Source of the DNA: Salinirubrum litoreum
GTDB lineage: Archaea; Halobacteriota; Halobacteria; Halobacteriales; Haloferacaceae
Length of the DNA: 64,000 bases
Assembly: GCF_020567425.1 (NCBI RefSeq)
Contig: NZ_JAJCVJ010000001.1
Span: 620,001-684,000, forward strand
Direction: 5' to 3'
This document shows positions 59,877 through 64,000 of the stretch, piece after piece. The stretch's first letter is position 1. The number at the start of each line of letters is the position of its first letter. The notes beneath the pieces are model-generated. The model had not been told where the DNA came from. It saw only the letters and a list, made by a program, of their open reading frames with translations, and made no database searches. Both the position numbers and the translations under genes were made by a program.

Positions 59877-60077
59877 ATGGCACTGATCGAGTCACACCAC
59901 TGGCCACCGCTGCTCGCGGCCGTCGTGACGCTGATCGCCTGCAACGCAGTCGCCTACTGGCAGGGACTCATCGTCTTCTCGACGATCGCCGCAGTGCCGG
60001 TCGCGATCGGCGCGTTCTGTGCGGTCAACTACGTCCTGAACGGCGAGTACCTGCCGAAGACCGCACCGCCGGAGTGA
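59877..60077 (+). CDS. 66-aa membrane protein
   Basis: Starts MALIESHHWPPLLAAVVTLI and has two hydrophobic segments (AVVTLIACNAVAYW; FSTIAAVPVAIGAFCAVNYV) ending NGEYLPKTAPPE. It ends 6 nt before the CDC48-like gene and is probably co-transcribed with it. Function unknown. Confidence 0.62.
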   Translation: MALIESHHWPPLLAAVVTLIACNAVAYWQGLIVFSTIAAVPVAIGAFCAVNYVLNGEYLPKTAPPE

Positions 60078-60083
60078 TCGCCC

Positions 60084-62222
60084 GTGGGTGAGCGACTCAC
60101 CGTCGTCGCCAGCGACGGCGGTGACCACGGACTGGTCGCGGTCGCCCCGGCGACACTCGACGCACTGGGACTCGGACCCGGCGACCCCGTCTCGCTCGCC
60201 GGCGGCCGCGAGACCGTCGGGCGGGTGACGCCGGACGACGCGGTGCCGGTCGACGCGGTGGGACTCTCGGCGACGATGCGGCGCAACGCGGGCGTCTCGA
60301 CCGACGAGCAGGTCGAAGTCTCGCCGACGAGCGTCGAACCGGCCCGGAGCGTCACGCTCGCGCCGATCCAGACGCTGACGATCAAAGGCGGCGAGTCTGC
60401 GCTCTCCCGGACGCTCTCCGGGTCGCCGATCCGGGTCGGAGACCGCGTGCAGGCCCGCCTGCTCGACGGTGCACTCACCCTCCCGTTCCGGGTCGTGGCG
60501 ACCGACCCGTCCGGTCCGGTGCGCGTCGGCGACGAGACGACCGTGACGGTCCGGGACAGGCCGGCCGAGGAGTTGGACGACCTCGTCGAGATTCCCCCGG
60601 TGCGATACGACGACGTGGGCGGACTCGACGCCGAACTCCGGCAGGTCCGCGAACTGGTCGAACTCCCGCTGGTGCGGCCGGAACTGGTCGGCGACCTCGG
60701 GCGACGACCGGCGGACGGTGTCCTGCTGTACGGCCCCTCGGGTGCCGGCAAGAGCCTGCTGTGGCAGGCGCTGGCGACCGAGAGCGAGGTGGACGTGCTC
60801 CCGGTGCCGCCCTCGGCACTGCTCGGCCGGAGTACCGAGTCGGCCATCGAGCGCCTGCGGGAGGTCGGGCGGGAGGCGGCAGACAGCGCGCCCGCAGTGG
60901 TCGTGCTCGACGACATCGACAGCGTGGTGCCGGACGACGAGGACACCACGACCCGCCGACTGCTGTCGGGCGTGCGGGATCTGCTGGACCGGATCGCACG
61001 CACCGACGGCGTGGTCGCGCTCGGGACCGCCCGGAGTGCCGACGACGTCCACAGTTCGCTGCGGCGCGGTGGCCGCTTCGACCGGGAGATCGAACTCGGT
61101 GCGCCCGACCGGGCGGGTCGACGCGAGATTCTGTCGATCCAGACGCGCGGAGTTCGACTCGCCGACAGCGTGGACCTCGACGACGTGGCTGAGCGAACCG
61201 GCGGCTATCTCGGGGCCGACCTTGACGCGGTGGTCCGGGCGGCGACCGGCGCGGCGCTCTCGCGACTCGGCGGCGTCGACCTGCTGGCGGGCGACGCCGG
61301 AGCCACGCCGGGCGAGACGCCCGCGTTGACCTCGGCGGACTTCGACGCGGCACTGACGGCGGTCGGGCCGAGTGCGATGCGGTCGGTCCGTGTCGAGGTC
61401 CCGAACGTCTCCTACGACGACATCGGGGGACTCGCGGAGGCGAAGCGGGAACTGATCCGGGCGGCCGAGTGGCCGATCCGGCACCCGGACCTGTTCGAGC
61501 AACTCGGCGTGACCGCGCCGAAGGGCGTGTTGCTGTACGGACCGCCCGGCACCGGGAAGACGATGCTCGCGCGGGCGGTGGCGACCGCGACCGAGGCGAA
61601 CTTCATCCCGGTGAAGGGACCGGAACTGCTGGACAAGTTCGTCGGCGAGTCCGAGAAGGCGGTTCGGGAGGTGTTCGAGCGCGCCAGAGCGAACGCGCCG
61701 GCCATCGTCTTCTTCGACGAGATCGACGCCCTGACGCCGGAGCGTGGCGACTCCGACGCCGACGCGCCGGAGCGTGTCGTCTCACAGCTGTTGACCGAGT
61801 TAGACGGACTGGAGCGACTGTCGGACGTGACGGTCGTCGCGGCGACGAACCGGCCGGACCGCATCGACCCGGCACTCCTGCGGCCCGGTCGACTGGAGCG
61901 ACTGGTGGAGGTGCCGGTCCCGGACGAGGAGGCGCGGGCGGCCATCTTCCGGGTCCACACGCGGAACGTGCCGACGACGAACCTGAACTTCGAGGCGCTG
62001 GCCCGCGAGACCGAAGGGTTCACCGGGAGCGACATCGAGGCGGTGATCCGGGAGGCGTCGCTGCTGGCGATGGAGGCGTACCTGTCGGCGGAAGGCGGCG
62101 AGACGCCGCCACTGCGAGTCGAGGCCAAGCACCTGCGCGAGGCGCTGGACGCGGCCCGCCCCTCGATCACCGAGTCGATGCGGCAGTACTACGACGGGTT
62201 GTCGGAGGAACTCGCGCGCTGA
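60084..62222 (+). CDS. CDC48/VAT-type AAA+ ATPase with divergent D1 ring
   Basis: A 712-aa protein with an N-domain (double-psi-barrel-like, VAPATLDALGLGPGDPVSLA) and two AAA modules. D2 is canonical: GPPGTGKTM, FVGESEKAVREVF (pore), FFDEIDALTPERG, NRPDRIDPALLRPGRL. D1 has GPSGAGKSL but a Walker B of VVVLDDIDS (Asp for the catalytic Glu) and SALLGRSTESAIERL in place of the usual pore motif, so D1 may bind but hydrolyse ATP poorly. GTG start at 60084. Likely an unfoldase or remodelling ATPase feeding the proteasome or membranes. Confidence 0.9.
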   Translation: MGERLTVVASDGGDHGLVAVAPATLDALGLGPGDPVSLAGGRETVGRVTPDDAVPVDAVGLSATMRRNAGVSTDEQVEVSPTSVEPARSVTLAPIQTLTIKGGESALSRTLSGSPIRVGDRVQARLLDGALTLPFRVVATDPSGPVRVGDETTVTVRDRPAEELDDLVEIPPVRYDDVGGLDAELRQVRELVELPLVRPELVGDLGRRPADGVLLYGPSGAGKSLLWQALATESEVDVLPVPPSALLGRSTESAIERLREVGREAADSAPAVVVLDDIDSVVPDDEDTTTRRLLSGVRDLLDRIARTDGVVALGTARSADDVHSSLRRGGRFDREIELGAPDRAGRREILSIQTRGVRLADSVDLDDVAERTGGYLGADLDAVVRAATGAALSRLGGVDLLAGDAGATPGETPALTSADFDAALTAVGPSAMRSVRVEVPNVSYDDIGGLAEAKRELIRAAEWPIRHPDLFEQLGVTAPKGVLLYGPPGTGKTMLARAVATATEANFIPVKGPELLDKFVGESEKAVREVFERARANAPAIVFFDEIDALTPERGDSDADAPERVVSQLLTELDGLERLSDVTVVAATNRPDRIDPALLRPGRLERLVEVPVPDEEARAAIFRVHTRNVPTTNLNFEALARETEGFTGSDIEAVIREASLLAMEAYLSAEGGETPPLRVEAKHLREALDAARPSITESMRQYYDGLSEELAR

Positions 62223-62581
62223 ATCGGCGACGAGGACGATCCGGGACTCGACTACATCGACGCCGCCAGCGCACCGCACCAGCACTGCTGGCCCACCGCA
62301 TCAGCACCCTCAGCCCACTGCACTTCGACACCCCGGAATCCGAGAGGACGCGATCTGCTGGCGACCCGACCCGAATCGTGTCCGAGCGACGGCGAGGACC
62401 GATTCGCCGTCCGCGTCGCCAGCAGTCGGGGAGGCGTGGGGGTACTGCGACTGCCGGGTTCCCCCGCGCGATCACCGACCTGTCGACCCCACTCGACGCG
62501 CTCGGCAGACGATCACCCACGGGACACGACGGGCCACCGGGTCGGGGCACACTTACGGTCACGACGCACGTCCAGCCAGCC
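62223..62581. other. 359-nt intergenic region
   Basis: No supported gene. A TATA-like CACTTACGGTC near 62548-62558 sits about 30 nt before the enoyl-CoA hydratase start. No repeat or strong hairpin was noticed in the rest. Confidence 0.5.
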
Positions 62582-63358
62582 ATGCAGTGGGACACGATCA
62601 CCCTCGACATCGACGACGACGCGATAGCGACCCTCACCGTGGATCGGCCGGAGCGCCTGAACGCGCTGAACGTCGAGACGCTGGAAGCGATCGAAGATGC
62701 CCTCACAGAGGCCGAGGCGCAGGACGCTCGCGTGCTGATCCTCACCGGCGCGGGGGAGAAGGCGTTCGTCGCCGGCGCGGACATCGGCTACATGCAGGAC
62801 CTCACGACACCGGAGGCGCAGGCCTACGCCGAACTCGGCCACCGGGTCGCCGACGCCATCGAGTCCTTCCCCGGCGTCACGATCGCCGCGATCAACGGCT
62901 ACGCCTTCGGCGGCGGGTGTGAACTCGCGCTGGCCTGCGACCTGCGGGTCGCCTCCGAGCGCGCCGTCCTCGGACAGACCGAGATCGACCTCGGTATCGT
63001 GCCGGGGTGGGGCGGCACCCAGCGACTGACGCGACTCGTCGGCGACGAGACCGCCCGCAGACTGATCTTCTTCGGGGAGCGCGTGGACGCCTCCGACGCG
63101 AACGAACTCGATCTCGTCGGCGAGGTCGTCGCACACGACCAACTCCACGACCACGTCCGCGACATGGCCACGGAACTGGCCGCGAAACCGGCCGTGGCGC
63201 TCCGGACCGCGAAGGAGGCGCTGAATCAGGTTCACGAGACGCACCAGCACGCCGGACTAGCCTACGAGCGCCGGGCGTGGGCCGGCCTGTTCGGTACGCA
63301 CGACCAGCGCGAGGGGATGGCGGCGTTCGTGGAGAAGCGCGATCCCGAGTTCGAGTAG
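62582..63358 (+). CDS. enoyl-CoA hydratase/isomerase family protein
   Basis: A 258-aa crotonase-fold enzyme. TVDRPERLNALNVETLEAIE, AFVAGADIGYMQDL (oxyanion hole), NGYAFGGGCELALACDLRVA and GQTEIDLGIVPGWGGTQRL (both catalytic Glu positions, GCEL and QTEI/PGWGG) are seen, consistent with true hydratase activity in beta-oxidation or 3-hydroxyacyl-CoA formation. Start ATG 62582. Confidence 0.9.
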   Translation: MQWDTITLDIDDDAIATLTVDRPERLNALNVETLEAIEDALTEAEAQDARVLILTGAGEKAFVAGADIGYMQDLTTPEAQAYAELGHRVADAIESFPGVTIAAINGYAFGGGCELALACDLRVASERAVLGQTEIDLGIVPGWGGTQRLTRLVGDETARRLIFFGERVDASDANELDLVGEVVAHDQLHDHVRDMATELAAKPAVALRTAKEALNQVHETHQHAGLAYERRAWAGLFGTHDQREGMAAFVEKRDPEFE

Positions 63359-63391
63359 AGGCCAGCGCAGGGTCTTTTCAATCTTCGTAGC

Positions 63392-63595
63392 GTGAGTCGA
63401 GTCGTGATCGAGCACCTCCGTCAGTCGCTCCGTGCCCGCGTGGCGGCGAACTTCGTGGTCGCCGTGGTGGTCGGGTTCGGCGTCGCGCGACTCGTCGGTG
63501 AACCGACCGCGAGCGCACTCGTGACGAGTGTCGGCGTCGGCATCGGGGTCGTCGTCGCCGTGCTGTTCGTCGGCCGTGACGAGGGCGAGAACTGA
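63392..63595 (+). CDS. 67-aa membrane protein
   Basis: GTG start at 63392, reading SRVVIEHLRQSLRARVAANF, then two hydrophobic segments separated by RLVGEPTASAL and a charged tail DEGEN. Upstream TCTTTTCAATC is AT-rich but too close for a standard TATA. Function unknown. Confidence 0.55.
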   Translation: MSRVVIEHLRQSLRARVAANFVVAVVVGFGVARLVGEPTASALVTSVGVGIGVVVAVLFVGRDEGEN

Positions 63596-63653
63596 GAGCA
63601 CTCCTGCCTCGCGTGTCACGCCACACCGTACCGCGGTCGGTCGGTTCGGAAAG

Positions 63654-63663
63654 GGATTTACGC
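63654..63663 (+). promoter_or_regulatory. TATA-like box for the GTPase gene
   Basis: GGATTTACGC, centred 28 nt before the ATG at 63686. Confidence 0.45.
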
Positions 63664-63685
63664 GCCAGCACGCCACCGAGAGGTA

Positions 63686-64000
63686 ATGGCCTACAAGATC
63701 GGACTCGTCGGCAAACCCTCTGTCGGCAAGTCCACCTTCTTCAACTCTGCGACGATGAACGACGTGCCGGAGGGTGCCTACCCCTTCACGACGATCGACC
63801 CCACGGTCGGGGAAGCCTACGTCCGCGTCGAGTGTGCCGCCCCGGAGTTCGACGAGACCTGCACGCCCGACACCGGCTACTGCGCCGACGGGACGCGGTA
63901 CGTCCCGGTCAAACTCGTGGACGTGGCGGGGCTGATCCCCGGCGCACACGAGGGGAACGGCCTCGGCAACCAGTTCCTCACCGACCTCAACGAGGCCGAC
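63686..64000 (+). CDS. OBG/YchF-type GTPase, 5' part only
   Basis: The first 105 codons of a gene cut by the window end. It starts MAYKIGLVGKPSVGKSTFFN with the G1 loop, has YPFTTIDPTVGEAY (switch I region) and VKLVDVAGLIPGAHEGNGLG (G3, DVAG). This matches the archaeal redox-regulated ATPase YchF/OBG group, which associates with ribosomes. Confidence 0.88.
   Translation, partial: MAYKIGLVGKPSVGKSTFFNSATMNDVPEGAYPFTTIDPTVGEAYVRVECAAPEFDETCTPDTGYCADGTRYVPVKLVDVAGLIPGAHEGNGLGNQFLTDLNEAD

Noticed and set aside
59492-60091. Frames across the 20-nt array encoding repeated DHTTPDTTTRPPIR
   Set aside because: All three frames are open because the 20-nt unit has no stop codon; no start or conservation supports translation.

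Overview
The window is a stretch of a high-GC, salt-adapted archaeal chromosome from class Halobacteria. The proteins are rich in Asp and Glu. Many genes start at, or within a few bases of, an ATG or GTG that lies about 25-30 nt after a TATA-like box, which is the leaderless arrangement typical of haloarchaea. Halobacterial marker genes are present: secF-secD order, CofH, twin-arginine lipoproteins, DUF7344-type winged-helix proteins and an ER-type (Ser/His/Asp) signal peptidase. I do not assign a genus. No rRNA or genuine tRNA gene, insertion sequence or CRISPR array was found.

Layout. 0.1-6 kb: an M14 zinc carboxypeptidase and a branched-chain-amino-acid-type ABC importer (substrate-binding protein, two permeases, one ATPase; no second ATPase). 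6-9 kb: secF-secD. 9-25 kb: mostly housekeeping and metabolic genes (membrane-bound spermidine-synthase-like protein, cell-surface CARDB/S-layer-like protein, hydantoinase A/B, M20 amidohydrolase, CofH, ZIP transporter, DyP-like Tat lipoprotein, MBL hydrolase, luciferase-domain protein). 25-41 kb: the accessory centrepiece, described below. 41-50 kb: propionyl/acyl-CoA carboxylase PccX-PccB, MutY, flavin reductase, aldehyde dehydrogenase, a tiny zinc ribbon and a two-gene MetE system. 50-64 kb: sulfatase, SDR, membrane proteins, PUA protein, aspartate-semialdehyde dehydrogenase, glycosyltransferase, a third DUF7344 regulator among tandem repeats, a CDC48-family ATPase, an enoyl-CoA hydratase and the start of an OBG/YchF-type GTPase.

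The 25-41 kb locus looks like a self-contained cell-surface fibre or matrix system. One SipW-type signal peptidase is encoded with seven TasA/camelysin-like secreted proteins and one small relative. The paralogues fall in two groups, 36.35-39.87 kb and 28.1-34.2 kb plus 26.95 kb. One member carries an inserted von Willebrand A domain and two carry another shared insert. Each group has an upstream DUF7344 winged-helix membrane regulator, and each regulator is followed directly by a tiny membrane protein (51 and 44 aa).

The most unusual signal is an RNA-like element in the leader of all seven large TasA-like genes. It has a 6-bp closing stem (ACCCAC/GTGGG), a variable middle and an invariant tRNA-like T-arm (5-bp stem, loop TTCGACT). 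The stem covaries (GGCGG/CCGCC versus GACGG/CCGTC). It sits 25-45 nt after the preceding stop codon inside the operons, so it probably acts at the RNA level.

Two families of long intergenic repeats (near 10.9, 12.8, 23, 50.7 and 55.6 kb; and near 20.5 and 50.6 kb) and several short tandem repeats make up most of the remaining non-coding DNA.
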